Origin: a virus
Length of the DNA stretch: 20,151 nt
Direction: 5' to 3' (one strand)
IMG/VR virus record: IMGVR_UViG_3300032235_000482
Location: 1-20,151 of that record
Part shown: positions 1 through 6,500 of the stretch, in pieces
Layout: each line of letters starts with the position of its first letter
Position numbering within the stretch: the stretch's first letter is position 1
The notes under the pieces: generated by a model
Told to the model about the DNA's origin: nothing
What the model saw: only the letters and a program-made list of their open reading frames with translations
Databases searched by the model: none
Made by a program: the position numbers and the translations under genes

Positions 1-407
1 GCCGAGACGCTGTCCGCCGCATTGGCGGACTCGTTGACACGCCCGCCGTTTACAGCAATCGCCGATACTGCATCCGCTGCAGTGGCCGCTTCAGAAATTT
101 GTGATCGCGCAGTGAACCCCGCTTGGGTCGAATCTGACCCACGCGCAGAATCCTGAGTTGCCGTAGCGTAAACGGGCAAGCCCGAAACAGTGTCGCTTGC
201 GCGTGCTGTTTCACTGAGGCTGGAAAAAACCGAAACCCGGGCGACAGTGGTGTCTTGTGCCCGGGCGGTCTCAGAAATCGACGCTATCAGCGCAGCAACG
301 GCTTGCGCTGTGTCCGTCAGCCTCGCGGACTCAATTACCGCAGGGGTGAATGTATTACCTGCGAGCGACGAAAACGGGGCTTCTGCGTATGCGGAGATAC
401 CGAACAT
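1..407 (-). CDS. Repeat-built phage virion/fibre-like protein, 3' end outside the window
   Basis: The reading frame starts at an ATG (405-407) and is open to the left edge, so only about 135 N-terminal residues are visible. After a 25-residue head beginning MFGISAYAEAPFSSLAG the protein is a tandem array of 20-residue repeats: five full copies and the start of a sixth. Each copy begins with E/D-S/T-A followed by a D three or four residues later (ESARLTDT, ETARAQDT, ETARASDT, DSARGSDS, EAATAADA, ESANAADS). The composition is Ala/Ser/Thr-rich with no Cys. Such heads followed by short repeats are typical of phage tail or fibre-like proteins, and this gene closes the visible structural operon. 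The ribosome site is poor. Role in host contact is inference; the repeat is seen directly. Confidence 0.7.
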   Translation of the reverse strand, partial: MFGISAYAEAPFSSLAGNTFTPAVIESARLTDTAQAVAALIASISETARAQDTTVARVSVFSSLSETARASDTVSGLPVYATATQDSARGSDSTQAGFTARSQISEAATAADAVSAIAVNGGRVNESANAADSVS

Positions 408-428
408 ACGTCAGAGGCCCTTGGCCGA

Positions 429-608
429 TTAAGCGGCTGTCAATTGGTCTTCGTCAAACCAGCGTTGTTGTGCAAGGCCATCGGCGTCGGTCCAGTCAAC
501 CAAGTACTGAACTGTTCCGTCTTCGAGCATGCGCAATGCAGCGACGGGGCCTTTCGGCACCACCGCTACGAGCTGGACTTCTTGACCTTTTTTGAATGCT
601 GTCGCCAT
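429..608 (-). CDS. Small conserved phage protein, 59 aa
   Basis: An ATG at 606-608 is preceded by GGAG six bases upstream and opens a 59-residue frame ending at TAA (429-431). It begins MATAFKKGQEVQLVAVVPKG and ends RWFDEDQLTAA. The FKKG-x-VQL start, the central DG-x-V-x-YLVDW strand and the RWF near the end give a small beta-rich protein, somewhat like the small DUF2158/YodC-type proteins, though I am not sure of that link. It lies 13 bases after the upstream structural gene and 21 bases before the repeat protein, so it belongs to the same transcript. Function unknown. Confidence 0.65.
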   Translation of the reverse strand: MATAFKKGQEVQLVAVVPKGPVAALRMLEDGTVQYLVDWTDADGLAQQRWFDEDQLTAA

Positions 609-621
609 TTCAATCTCCGGT

Positions 622-1203
622 TTATACAGCGTCGAGGCTGAATGTGTAGGTCACGGTCAAAGTGTCGCCGTTCACAACCGAGCGATCGCCGGGCGATTGG
701 AAGTCAGCAGCCGAGAACAGCACGCCTGTTGTGCCACCCTTGGTGTTGTTGCTGATCAAGAACGCGCCGCCAACGACTGTGGTGCCGTTGATGCTGTACG
801 TAGCAGGCGAAGCGGAGTTGCTGATCACCGAAGGATCGGCCGTAGTAGCTGTACCGAAAGTGGCAGCGGGGCGAGTGGTTTGGCTGTAGGCCGTCACTTC
901 GGTCCAACCGGCGTGCGAAGCAGCGGTGTCGCTTGCAGCGGGGTTGTTGGAAGCAGCAGCGCCGTACAGGCCGATGAACCATGCGGCTGTGTAAGCAGCG
1001 CCGGTAAAGTACTTGGTGTTCATGTCCTGCAGACCTTCGTTCACGACCAAGTTGTGTTTTTCAGCTTCCCACTTCAGATTGCCTTGTGCGTCGTGGCACT
1101 GGATGTGGAAAACACCGCCAGCCTTAGCTGTCGATTCTGAGTCATTGGCACGAGCGATATCGCTGCCGATAACGTCTGTGGATTTTGCATTGTCCATGGG
1201 CAT
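622..1203 (-). CDS. Virion structural protein, 193 aa
   Basis: The start is the ATG at 1201-1203, chosen because AAGGAG lies about nine bases upstream; the longer upstream frame has no such site. The protein begins MPMDNAKSTDVIGSD, then has a FHIQCHDAQGNLKW segment followed by HNLVVNEGLQDMNTKYF, then a Gly/Ala/Thr/Ser-rich beta-type body with GLYGAAASNNPAASD and ends VVNGDTLTVTYTFSLDAV. This 'C-x-D-x-x-G-x-L-K-W' start and beta-strand C-terminus are seen in structural proteins of many aquatic phages. Position after the adaptor genes suggests a tail or baseplate-side virion component. Exact role unknown. Confidence 0.7.
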   Translation of the reverse strand: MPMDNAKSTDVIGSDIARANDSESTAKAGGVFHIQCHDAQGNLKWEAEKHNLVVNEGLQDMNTKYFTGAAYTAAWFIGLYGAAASNNPAASDTAASHAGWTEVTAYSQTTRPAATFGTATTADPSVISNSASPATYSINGTTVVGGAFLISNNTKGGTTGVLFSAADFQSPGDRSVVNGDTLTVTYTFSLDAV

Positions 1204-1216
1204 GATAAAAGCTCCT

Positions 1217-1633
1217 TCAAGAAAAACGAATGAGTGCTGACGTAGCCGTGTTTGCGGGCATCTGCACAGTGAAAATTGTTGACGCCGTTTTGTCGGCACC
1301 AAAGTCCAACACTGCAATCGCCTTGTTGCTCTTGCTCGCATTGTAGATGAGGGCTCCCCGGGCTGTAAAGGCTGCAGGGTTCCACGTTAAGTCGGCAAAA
1401 TCAACGTACGCCGTGGTGCCGGAAGTCAGCACCGTCACGCCTGTGAGCGTCTTGCCGCCAGCCGTGTAGCCAGTACCGGAAGTCTCGCCTGCGGTGGTAT
1501 ACACCGTAGTGGCCGCGCCCAGATCAGCCGAAGCCGAGAACAGCGCCAACTTGATGTCGTCTGTTTCAAAGTCATGCACGCCAAGCAGGACGTCCTGCTT
1601 GAAGCTAGTGGTGAGGGTTTGGTCAAACGCCAT
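1217..1633 (-). CDS. Virion structural protein, 138 aa
   Basis: The ATG at 1631-1633 follows the TAA of the upstream adaptor gene by one base, so translation is probably coupled; there is no strong ribosome site. The protein starts MAFDQTLTTSFKQDVLLGVHDF and continues with DIKLALFSASADLG, typical of phage virion proteins with a jelly-roll or immunoglobulin-like beta fold. It is Thr/Ala/Gly-rich, has no Cys and ends ANTATSALIRFS. The FETDDIKLALFSASA segment is recurrent in structural proteins next to adaptor genes in podoviruses of this kind. Assigning it to tail or head is not possible from the sequence. Confidence 0.7.
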   Translation of the reverse strand: MAFDQTLTTSFKQDVLLGVHDFETDDIKLALFSASADLGAATTVYTTAGETSGTGYTAGGKTLTGVTVLTSGTTAYVDFADLTWNPAAFTARGALIYNASKSNKAIAVLDFGADKTASTIFTVQMPANTATSALIRFS

Positions 1634-1634
1634 A

Positions 1635-2327
1635 TTAAGCTACCCCGTTGTTTTGAGGTAGCGGTGCCAAGCGGTATTGGCCAGAACGATACGCATCGCT
1701 GCGCTCAAGCCCGTCACCCAGACGTTTGGCCAATGACAGTGCTTCCTTGTACTTACCGTCGTACAGCGCAACCATATCAGCCTCACCCTTCATAAAGGTG
1801 ATGGCCTCGACCAACGAGCCATACAACAGCACCGAGTCGAAGTTGTCACCCAGCCAAGTCTCGCCGTTTGTGGCGGTGACGATGGATTCAGGGTAGTAGT
1901 AATAGTGCATCTCAACCGTGTACGGCGCATCCGGGGTTGGCCCCACCAAAAACGTCAACTCGTTCATGATCGTCACCCCCGTGGAGTTCGGACCAAACAG
2001 TGCGTAGTACTTGGGCAACCCTGTCGCATTGGGGTTTGGGTACGCCTGCCGGATGAAGTTGACGTCCTTGTTCAGCAAATACTCGTAGTTGCCTGTCGCG
2101 TCAATGACGGCCAAGGAATACACCGCCAAAAAATCATTCGGGCACGTCACATACCGGATGTTGGTGCTCAGATTCGCAGTGACGTTCTTGCGCAGGGCAG
2201 GAAACTGCACCGTGTTGTAGATGCGCTGCTCAGCCTGCTCCACGAACACCGGAATGTTCGCAACAAAGTCTGGGTCAAAGTTCTGCGTGTAATCGCAGAT
2301 CGCAGCTTGCAACTGGGTGTAGTTCAT
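1635..2327 (-). CDS. Head-tail adaptor, phage SU10 adaptor-like
   Basis: 230 residues, start ATG at 2325-2327. The N-terminal half is helical: MNYTQLQAAICDYTQ, then FVANIPVFVEQAEQRIYN and FPALRKNV, the pattern of the SU10-type adaptor family (tail-side ring below the portal in P22/phiEco32-like phages). The middle is beta-rich with PNDFLAVYSLAV, KDVNFIRQAYPN and VEMHYYYYPESI, and the C-terminal part is helical (LYGSLVEAITFMKGEADMVALYDGKYKEAL), ending in a flexible tail. Family knowledge says such proteins dock beneath the portal and connect it to the tail nozzle. It sits with the other connector-type gene at 3201-3890. Family call is from recalled sequence pattern. Confidence 0.75.
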   Translation of the reverse strand: MNYTQLQAAICDYTQNFDPDFVANIPVFVEQAEQRIYNTVQFPALRKNVTANLSTNIRYVTCPNDFLAVYSLAVIDATGNYEYLLNKDVNFIRQAYPNPNATGLPKYYALFGPNSTGVTIMNELTFLVGPTPDAPYTVEMHYYYYPESIVTATNGETWLGDNFDSVLLYGSLVEAITFMKGEADMVALYDGKYKEALSLAKRLGDGLERSDAYRSGQYRLAPLPQNNGVA

Positions 2328-2334
2328 GTTCGTA

Positions 2335-2598
2335 TCAGGCCATTGGGCCGCGAGCCATCACGCCTTTTGTGGCTGCGCCAGTGCCACGGATTTTGATACC
2401 CGAGGTTTTGGCAGCGGGGGCCGAGCCTTTGCGGATGTTGCCGACGCTGGGCTCGTACGAGTTCAGATCGGCTTCGTTTTTGCCCTTGCCGATAACGCCA
2501 GCAGCCGTGACCTTTTTGCCGGTCATGGTGTGGGGTTCAGCGTAAACGCTTGCAGGGCCGACTTCTTTGCCGCCCTTTTTCATGCTGTACTTTGCCAT
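2335..2598 (-). CDS. Small basic Gly/Lys-rich phage protein, 87 aa
   Basis: Start ATG 2596-2598 with GAGG seven bases upstream. It begins MAKYSMKKGGKEVGPASVYAEP and ends TKGVMARGPMA; Lys, Gly and Ala dominate and no fold is obvious. It ends seven bases before the adaptor start and begins two bases before the stop of the next small basic gene, so it is part of the tight late operon. Small basic proteins like this are common among connector genes of aquatic podoviruses. They could be minor virion or DNA-binding components, but no function can be assigned. Confidence 0.65.
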   Translation of the reverse strand: MAKYSMKKGGKEVGPASVYAEPHTMTGKKVTAAGVIGKGKNEADLNSYEPSVGNIRKGSAPAAKTSGIKIRGTGAATKGVMARGPMA

Positions 2599-2600
2599 GA

Positions 2601-2795
2601 TTAGCCTCGCTTTTGTGCTGCAACTTTAGCCATGCCACGACCCATCGTCTTCATGTCGATGTTGCGCTTACCGCCGTTGCTGCCACCGCCTTTGGCACCC
2701 TTTTGGATGCCAACGCTAGGGCCGCTGTCGCCGTAGTTTTTGCCTTCGGTTTTACCCTTTTTGGCGATGCCGTCTGCAGATCGTGTGAATGCCAT
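2601..2795 (-). CDS. Small basic protein with an ADG-KGKT-GK motif, 64 aa
   Basis: The start is taken at the ATG 2793-2795 because AAAGGAG lies six bases upstream; the longer frame beginning at 2849 runs back into the neighbouring gene. The protein begins MAFTRSADGIAKKGKTEGKNYG, has a Gly-rich middle (IQKGAKGGGSNGGK) and ends MGRGMAKVAAQKRG. The SADGIAKKGKTEGK segment matches the C-terminal motif shared by the three small proteins encoded at 4394-4600, 4603-4794 and 4805-5155, but here it is N-terminal. Very basic, probably unstructured in part. Function unknown. Confidence 0.65.
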   Translation of the reverse strand: MAFTRSADGIAKKGKTEGKNYGDSGPSVGIQKGAKGGGSNGGKRNIDMKTMGRGMAKVAAQKRG

Positions 2796-2806
2796 GATGG
2801 GCTCCT

Positions 2807-3196
2807 TTAATTCGTCACTACCGTGACTGTACCAAGATTCGTCTGACAAACCAAGTTATTTGGCGTCAGCGGCGTGTCAAAAAAGCTGGCTCCGCCAACT
2901 GGATTCCAGCCCCACTGGATATCCCGCGAGCCCCCGGTCAAGTTCCCGGCGGCGTTCACGCCAGCGGTCACATACGTTGTATCCCGACGCGGGTTCCTCA
3001 GCGCCTGTGGGTCATCAACTGGGAACGTGCCCAGCATCAACTGTGGATGGTCCGGGTCCCAGCACTCAGGGCAGACCCGCAGCTCATATCTGCGCTGCTT
3101 GATGACCTCAGTCTTGAGCTTTTTAAGCTGGAACTGCTGCCCGCACCGATCGCACATGGCGATCGCGCGTTTGCCGGATGCGAAGCGGTTTGCCAT
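2807..3196 (-). CDS. Zinc-ribbon phage virion-associated protein, 129 aa
   Basis: The N-terminal 50 residues form a probable four-Cys zinc site: C15-x-x-C18 in MCDRCGQQF and C42-x-x-C45 in RVCPECWDPDHPQ, separated by a Lys-rich stretch (QLKKLKTEVIKQRR). The segment DHPQLMLGTFPVDDPQALRNPR follows and the C-terminal half is Gly/Thr/Asn-rich and beta-like. Proteins with this CDRC...CPECWD-DHPQ pattern are frequent between the connector genes of aquatic phages. Whether it is in the virion or is an assembly or DNA-contact factor is not known. It starts five bases after the stop of the connector gene at 3201-3890. Confidence 0.75.
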   Translation of the reverse strand: MANRFASGKRAIAMCDRCGQQFQLKKLKTEVIKQRRYELRVCPECWDPDHPQLMLGTFPVDDPQALRNPRRDTTYVTAGVNAAGNLTGGSRDIQWGWNPVGGASFFDTPLTPNNLVCQTNLGTVTVVTN

Positions 3197-3200
3197 GCCT

Positions 3201-3890
3201 TCAGCCTATGAACATCCGACGGGGCACAAACCGAACCGCAGCCTTTTCGCGGTCTTCGCCAGAGGCCAGCTCCCACGCTTCATCGTACTGGGCCTTGAGG
3301 ACTTGCAGGCGATCAATCGCGCCGGGCACTTTCATGCCCATGTAGTACGCAAGCCCCGCCACCATGGCGTTGTAGAACCGGAACGGCATGTCCATCGTGT
3401 TGACGCCGTTGCCAGCGTCTTGGATGCGCCGCAAGCGCCAGTACACGAGGATGTACTGCTGAGTGTTGTCTGGCACGGGCCAGACCGTAAATCTTGGGGT
3501 GTTCAGGCGCTCAATCCAAATCTGGATCGGCCGCGCTTGCGCCAGTTTGTTCGGGATCGTGGCGTAGGTAGGCTCGCTGATCCGGGTGATGGTCAGGTCT
3601 GCCTGCGTCGATACGTTGCCCGCGCCAGTGCGAATCACATGGTCCAGCAAGTCGACCGTGTCAGCAGGGAGGTTGTACGTGGCGGTGCCCGGGGTCAGAA
3701 TCTGCTGGCCCTGCTCCATGGTCCACATGTTGACGCCACGGTTGGCCCAATCTGTGAACATCAGGTTCAGCGACCGCCGGGCGGTACGCATGTCGTAGCC
3801 CGTACGCATCTCGCCACCACAGCGCTCGAACGCCTCCTCGATGATCTCGGTGAGGTCAGGATTGAAAGTGGTGACGCCGGATGTAGTCAT
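3201..3890 (-). CDS. Connector/tail-side virion protein, 229 aa
   Basis: The ATG (3888-3890) overlaps the TGA of the upstream gene in an ATGA junction. The N-terminus (FNPDLTEIIEEAFERCGGE, then ARRSLNLMFTDWANRGVNMW) is helical and resembles helical connector proteins. The middle contains ATYNLPADTVDLLDHVIR and ISEPTYATIPNKLAQARP, then a beta segment FTVWPVPDNTQQYILVYWRLRRIQD, and the C-terminus is again helical (YNAMVAGLAYYMGMKVPG). This architecture is shared with adaptor/stopper-type proteins of P22/SU10-like podoviruses, and the gene lies next to the adaptor. Placement in the head-tail connector is inference from architecture and context. Confidence 0.65.
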   Translation of the reverse strand: MTTSGVTTFNPDLTEIIEEAFERCGGEMRTGYDMRTARRSLNLMFTDWANRGVNMWTMEQGQQILTPGTATYNLPADTVDLLDHVIRTGAGNVSTQADLTITRISEPTYATIPNKLAQARPIQIWIERLNTPRFTVWPVPDNTQQYILVYWRLRRIQDAGNGVNTMDMPFRFYNAMVAGLAYYMGMKVPGAIDRLQVLKAQYDEAWELASGEDREKAAVRFVPRRMFIG

Positions 3891-4120
3891 CTGAAGCTCG
3901 CTGTCTTTTTGGCGATGGTCTTGGGCTGGGCCACAAACTGTTTGCCCGCCGCCTTACCAGCACGTTTGGCTTTTGTGGTGGCCGCATACTCTGCGGGGCT
4001 GAGCGATTTTATCGCCTTCTCCGGCAAATAGCGCTCACCTGTTTTGGACGACGGCTTGCCACTCTTGGTCCGCCACTTCTGGTCGGTCCAGTCTTTGAGC
4101 GACTTTTGTGGGGCCTTCAC
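3887..4120 (-). CDS. Small basic conserved phage protein (KWRTKSGKPS family), 77 aa, GTG start
   Basis: The start is put at the GTG 4118-4120: AGGGA lies just upstream and the TGA of the preceding gene (4122-4124) is one base away, while the longer frame to 4168 lies wholly inside that gene. The protein begins MKAPQKSLKDWTDQKWRTKSG (GTG read as Met) and ends QPKTIAKKTASFR. The pattern W-T-x-Q-K-W-R-T-K-S-G-K-P-S, GERYLPEKAI and a Lys-rich C-terminus is a recurrent family in aquatic phages, possibly the DUF5872 group; the name is uncertain. Strongly basic, so nucleic-acid or structural binding is possible but unproved. Confidence 0.7.
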   Translation of the reverse strand: MKAPQKSLKDWTDQKWRTKSGKPSSKTGERYLPEKAIKSLSPAEYAATTKAKRAGKAAGKQFVAQPKTIAKKTASFR

Positions 4121-4121
4121 G

Positions 4122-4397
4122 TCAGTCCCTGTACCCGCCGCCAGCGGCCTTGTACTTCTTGGCCACAAGCTGAGCTTTGCGGGCTGACCACTGGCCTGCC
4201 TTGGTGCCCTGCGTTGCAGCAGCTTTGACTTGGCTCACGATCCGCTTGCGCATCTCGGGCTTGGTGTAATTGCCAGCCGCATTGACCTTGCCGCCTTCAG
4301 CGTACTGCGTAAAGTCAGTGTCATCTCGGCGTGCTTTGCGCACGCCTTTGGGCATCTTGCTGGGGGCTACAGCCCCCATTCCGCGACTGGGCATCAT
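4122..4397 (-). CDS. Small basic conserved phage protein (GNYTKP / WSARKAQ), 91 aa
   Basis: ATGATG at 4392-4397 overlaps the stop (4394-4396) of the upstream gene, giving coupled translation; either Met can start. The protein has a basic N-terminus (MPKGVRKARRDD), then EGGKVNAAGNYTKPEMRKRIVSQVKAAATQG, and ends with GQWSARKAQLVAKKYKAAGGGYRD. The N-x-AGNYTKP and WSARKAQLVAK blocks are well conserved in small proteins of many aquatic and marine phages. No enzyme motif is present. It forms part of a block of six small basic proteins (3887-5646), whose joint role is unknown. Confidence 0.75.
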   Translation of the reverse strand: MMPSRGMGAVAPSKMPKGVRKARRDDTDFTQYAEGGKVNAAGNYTKPEMRKRIVSQVKAAATQGTKAGQWSARKAQLVAKKYKAAGGGYRD

Positions 4398-4600
4398 ACG
4401 AGTTTCCCCCGGGTTTTACCGCGCGCTGCGCAGCCATCAGCGGCCTTCACATAACCGCCTTTGGCCTTTTTGGCAGGTGCAAACATCTTGTCGGCCATGT
4501 CCATGGCTTTGGATGTGTGCCCCGCAGACGGACGAGTTGGCTCGTTGAGCATGTCCTCGTACATCTTTTTGGCAGACTTCATGCGCGGGGTATCGCTCAT
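4394..4600 (-). CDS. Small protein with C-terminal ADGCA-RGKTRGK motif, 68 aa
   Basis: ATG at 4598-4600, two bases after the TAA of the upstream gene; no strong ribosome site, so coupling is likely. The first 35 residues are charged and helical (MSDTPRMKSAKKMYEDMLNE), followed by a Lys-rich linker and the C-terminal block KAADGCAARGKTRGKLV. The same terminal block occurs in the next two upstream genes, which shows a small paralogous or module-sharing family. The motif is seen directly; its function is not known. Confidence 0.7.
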   Translation of the reverse strand: MSDTPRMKSAKKMYEDMLNEPTRPSAGHTSKAMDMADKMFAPAKKAKGGYVKAADGCAARGKTRGKLV

Positions 4601-4602
4601 GG

Positions 4603-4794
4603 TTACACCATCTTGCCTTTGGTGTGCCCTTTGGTCACGCAGCCGTCAGCGCGAGTCACGCCGCCCTTGGCCATCTTCTTTGCAGGAGCGGGTTTAGGTG
4701 GTGTGGTGCTGGCAGCGTCGTACGCCTTGGTAGCGGCGTCTTGGGCTTTCTTGTCCGCCAGCATCTGGCGGGCTTCTTTTTCTGCTGGACTCAT
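4603..4794 (-). CDS. Small protein with C-terminal ADGCV-KGHTKGKMV motif, 63 aa
   Basis: The start is the ATG 4792-4794 because AAGGAG lies six bases upstream; the longer frame from 4875 lies in the neighbouring gene. The N-terminal part is an Ala/Lys/Glu-rich helix (MSPAEKEARQMLADKKAQD), then a Pro/Lys linker (TTPPKPAPAKKMAKGG) and the terminal block RADGCVTKGHTKGKMV. The block is homologous to those of both neighbours, with His in place of Lys/Arg-Lys. The helix-linker-tag layout suggests different N-terminal heads joined to one common tail. Function unknown. Confidence 0.7.
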   Translation of the reverse strand: MSPAEKEARQMLADKKAQDAATKAYDAASTTPPKPAPAKKMAKGGVTRADGCVTKGHTKGKMV

Positions 4795-4804
4795 GGTGTG
4801 CTCC

Positions 4805-5155
4805 TTAGCAGGCTTTGCCGCCGTAGGCCATCTTGACCATCTTGCCTTTGGTTTTACCCTTAGAGGCAATGCCATCAGCAGCTTTGTGCCCAGCGGCCAG
4901 ACCGCCAGACTTCAAGCCTTTGTGGGCTTTAGAAGCGGGCATTGCCGCGTGTTTGCCGATGGCCTTCTTGACCATGGCCTTGTCCATTTTCACGTCTGAA
5001 TGTTTCATTTCGCCACCTTCTTTGAATTTGCGGCCCTTGTCCGCGTTAAGGAACTCTTGCCCCACCGAGCGGGGTACTCCGGCCTTCTTGGCAAATGCGG
5101 GGTTTTTGGCCACGGCCGCCATGAAGTTGTGCTGTTTTTTGCTAGTTGATGGCAC
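4805..5155 (-). CDS. Three-module small basic protein (SKKQHNFM head, ADGIA-KGKTKGKMV tail), 116 aa, GTG start
   Basis: The start is a GTG at 5153-5155 with AAGGAG seven bases upstream, overlapping the end of the upstream membrane-protein gene by 14 bases. Residues 1-45 (SKKQHNFMAAVAKNPAFAKKAGVPRSVGQEF) resemble the DUF3008-like 'SK-Q-FM' small proteins of phages and bacteria. Residues 55-85 form a Lys/Met/Ala helix (KMDKAMVKKAIGKHAAMPASK). Residues 92-107 are the shared block AADGIASKGKTKGKMV, here followed by KMAYGGKAC. The three modules look joined from separate small proteins. It is highly basic. Role unknown; a minor capsid or DNA-associated protein is one possibility. Confidence 0.7.
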   Translation of the reverse strand: MPSTSKKQHNFMAAVAKNPAFAKKAGVPRSVGQEFLNADKGRKFKEGGEMKHSDVKMDKAMVKKAIGKHAAMPASKAHKGLKSGGLAAGHKAADGIASKGKTKGKMVKMAYGGKAC

Positions 5156-5390
5156 TTCGCTGCTCCTTCATGAAGTCATCAATCTTGCCTTCAAGCCGGT
5201 CCAGCCGAGCCAAAACACGATTGATGTCGCTGTGCACATCCGCCTTGGTCACGTACTTTTCAGCGTTTTCTTCCCGAGTTTTGCTCAGCAAAATACTCAC
5301 GCGCTTGACCTCGTCGTGCGACACCTTCACCCAAAAAAGCAGTGCTGCTGACGCAAACGACAACAGCACGTTCCAAGCCATCAGTTCCAT
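5142..5390 (-). CDS. Single-span membrane protein with coiled coil; holin-class candidate, 82 aa
   Basis: The ATG at 5388-5390 has GGAAG about seven bases upstream. Residues 4-21 (MAWNVLLSFASAALLFWV) form one membrane span; the rest is charged and helical, with a predicted coiled coil in VHSDINRVLARLDRLEGKIDDFM. This N-terminal anchor plus coiled-coil layout is found in phage small membrane proteins variously annotated as holins, spanin-like or virion membrane proteins. No endolysin or spanin partner is seen nearby, so lysis is only a possibility. It overlaps the next gene by 14 bases, and its start is one base after the TGA of the upstream gene. Confidence 0.65.
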   Translation of the reverse strand: MELMAWNVLLSFASAALLFWVKVSHDEVKRVSILLSKTREENAEKYVTKADVHSDINRVLARLDRLEGKIDDFMKEQRSAIN

Positions 5391-5391
5391 G

Positions 5392-5646
5392 TCAGCACTT
5401 CCAAGCCCGCAGGCTTTTGTTGATCCGCGAGTTGGGGTCTTTGGCCGTCTTCTCGCTGGTCAGCTTCTTTTTCATACCCTCCATACGGGCGCAAAAAGAG
5501 TCGCGGCGTTTGCCGCCCTCGGGCTGAGGAGCCTTCAGGCCGGGCTTGCCGGGGTTCGCCTTGTTGTACGAGGCTCGCCCCTTGGCATTCAAGCCACCCT
5601 TTTCGGACTTGCCCTCTTTGCGCTGCCATGCTGGGGTCTTAGCCAT
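5392..5646 (-). CDS. DUF6321-like small basic phage protein, 84 aa
   Basis: The ATG 5644-5646 begins MAKTPAWQRKEGKSEKGGLN, a strongly conserved start in phage proteins that I recall as DUF6321; the longer frame to 5694 reads back into the upstream gene. Further conserved blocks are AKGRASYNKANPGKPGLKAPQ, then RRDSFCARMEGMKKKL and NSRINKSLRAW. Its start codon lies across the TAA stop (5639-5641) of the upstream structural gene, so the two are coupled. Such proteins occur widely in phages of aquatic bacteria and function is not known to me. Confidence 0.75.
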   Translation of the reverse strand: MAKTPAWQRKEGKSEKGGLNAKGRASYNKANPGKPGLKAPQPEGGKRRDSFCARMEGMKKKLTSEKTAKDPNSRINKSLRAWKC

Positions 5647-6148
5647 AGAACACCGAAGCCGCGTTAAGGTTGGTGATGCGCAGGTAGATGCCATTCAACG
5701 CCAAAATACCTTGCCCCGGAATGAGCCAGTAGTTTACGTACGAGTCACCAGCGGTAATTCGGAACGTCATGATCCAGCGCGAAGCGTAGCTGCAGGCTGT
5801 GCCCGACGCAACCGTCCCCGAGTTGATATCCGTCACCGTGAAGGTGTTGTCTGTCAGCTTGGTCACGGTGTAGTTACCATCCGTGGCGGCGGTTCCAGAA
5901 GCCGCAACAAACGACAAGCCGATCGTGTCGCCAGTCTGTAAGCCATGCGCGTTCTTTGTCACGGTAACAAGGTTACCCGTCCGGGCGTAAGTCGCCGTAA
6001 CAGGTGCCGTCACTGTATCAAAAATATCCAAAACCCCAGCGGTTGTGCCGTCACCCTTGACCGACACGCCTTTGACGCGAGTGCGTTGTTTGTAGATAAA
6101 CCCGCTCTCAATGAGCGTGCCTGCTAGGACGTCTGTCTGCATCGCCAT
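5639..6148 (-). CDS. Virion structural protein with an inserted beta domain, 169 aa
   Basis: The start is the ATG 6146-6148, eight bases after AAAGGAG; an upstream TTG would also be open but is less likely. Residues 1-50 (MQTDVLAG, then YKQRTRVKG) and 121-169 (WIMTFRITAGDSYVNYWLIPGQG) form one domain. Between them residues about 59-120 form a separate beta unit with NAHGL-TGD-I and NTFTVTDINSGT, resembling the 'NAHGL..GD' repeat domains inserted in many phage surface proteins. It follows an intrinsic terminator (6163-6182), so it may have its own lower transcript level. Probably a decoration or tail-surface protein; placement is inference. Confidence 0.7.
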   Translation of the reverse strand: MAMQTDVLAGTLIESGFIYKQRTRVKGVSVKGDGTTAGVLDIFDTVTAPVTATYARTGNLVTVTKNAHGLQTGDTIGLSFVAASGTAATDGNYTVTKLTDNTFTVTDINSGTVASGTACSYASRWIMTFRITAGDSYVNYWLIPGQGILALNGIYLRITNLNAASVFYG

Positions 6149-6162
6149 AATCAATCTCCTTT

Positions 6163-6182
6163 AAAAACGGGGCCGAAGCCCC
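6163..6182 (-). terminator. Intrinsic terminator after the 102-aa virion gene
   Basis: On the minus strand GGGGC-TTCG-GCCCC is followed by GTTTTT. A five-pair GC stem with a UUCG tetraloop and a U-run is a classic rho-independent terminator. It lies between the stop of the gene at 6192-6500 and the ribosome site of the next gene, so it should reduce read-through inside the late operon. Confidence 0.8.
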
Positions 6183-6191
6183 AGAGGTTGA

Positions 6192-6500
6192 TTAGCTCAG
6201 AGCTGCGCCGACAGCAGTGACCCAAGCGGAGCCGGTGCTGATGACCAAGCAGAATTCGTTGTTGCCAGCGCCGTTGTCGTTGATGAGGCGCACTTGGCCA
6301 GCGTTGCCAGCGGCAGCGGCGGGCAGCGCAGCAGTAGCGATGGCGGGCAGGTCAATGAAGGCCGAAACGGTCACGCTGTCCACGCTGGTGGCTGGACCCA
6401 AGGTGCCAGTAACGGTTACAGCGCCAGTGGTGGAGCTGACGGAGACAGTTTGAAAGCCGTCAATCGAACGGACTGGGCCGGAGAAGGTGGTAGTGCTCAT
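6192..6500 (-). CDS. Small virion/head-decoration-like protein, 102 aa
   Basis: ATG at 6498-6500 overlaps a TGA in an ATGA junction and has GAGG ten bases upstream. The protein starts MSTTTFSGPVRSIDGFQTVSV and is Thr/Ser/Val/Ala/Gly-rich throughout, with a beta-like middle (TGAVTVTGTLGPATSVDSVTV) and the end NEFCLVISTGSAWVTAVGAALS. The T-T-F-S-G-P-V-R-S start is common in small structural proteins near the capsid gene in aquatic phages. It is probably a capsid-surface or head-fibre protein. It is followed by a terminator (6163-6182). Confidence 0.65.
   Translation of the reverse strand: MSTTTFSGPVRSIDGFQTVSVSSTTGAVTVTGTLGPATSVDSVTVSAFIDLPAIATAALPAAAAGNAGQVRLINDNGAGNNEFCLVISTGSAWVTAVGAALS

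Noticed and set aside
2874-4031. Plus-strand frame of 385 codons
   Set aside because: It lies opposite the zinc-ribbon and connector genes, has an Arg/His-rich translation without a domain, and no ribosome site; a shadow of GC-rich codon use.
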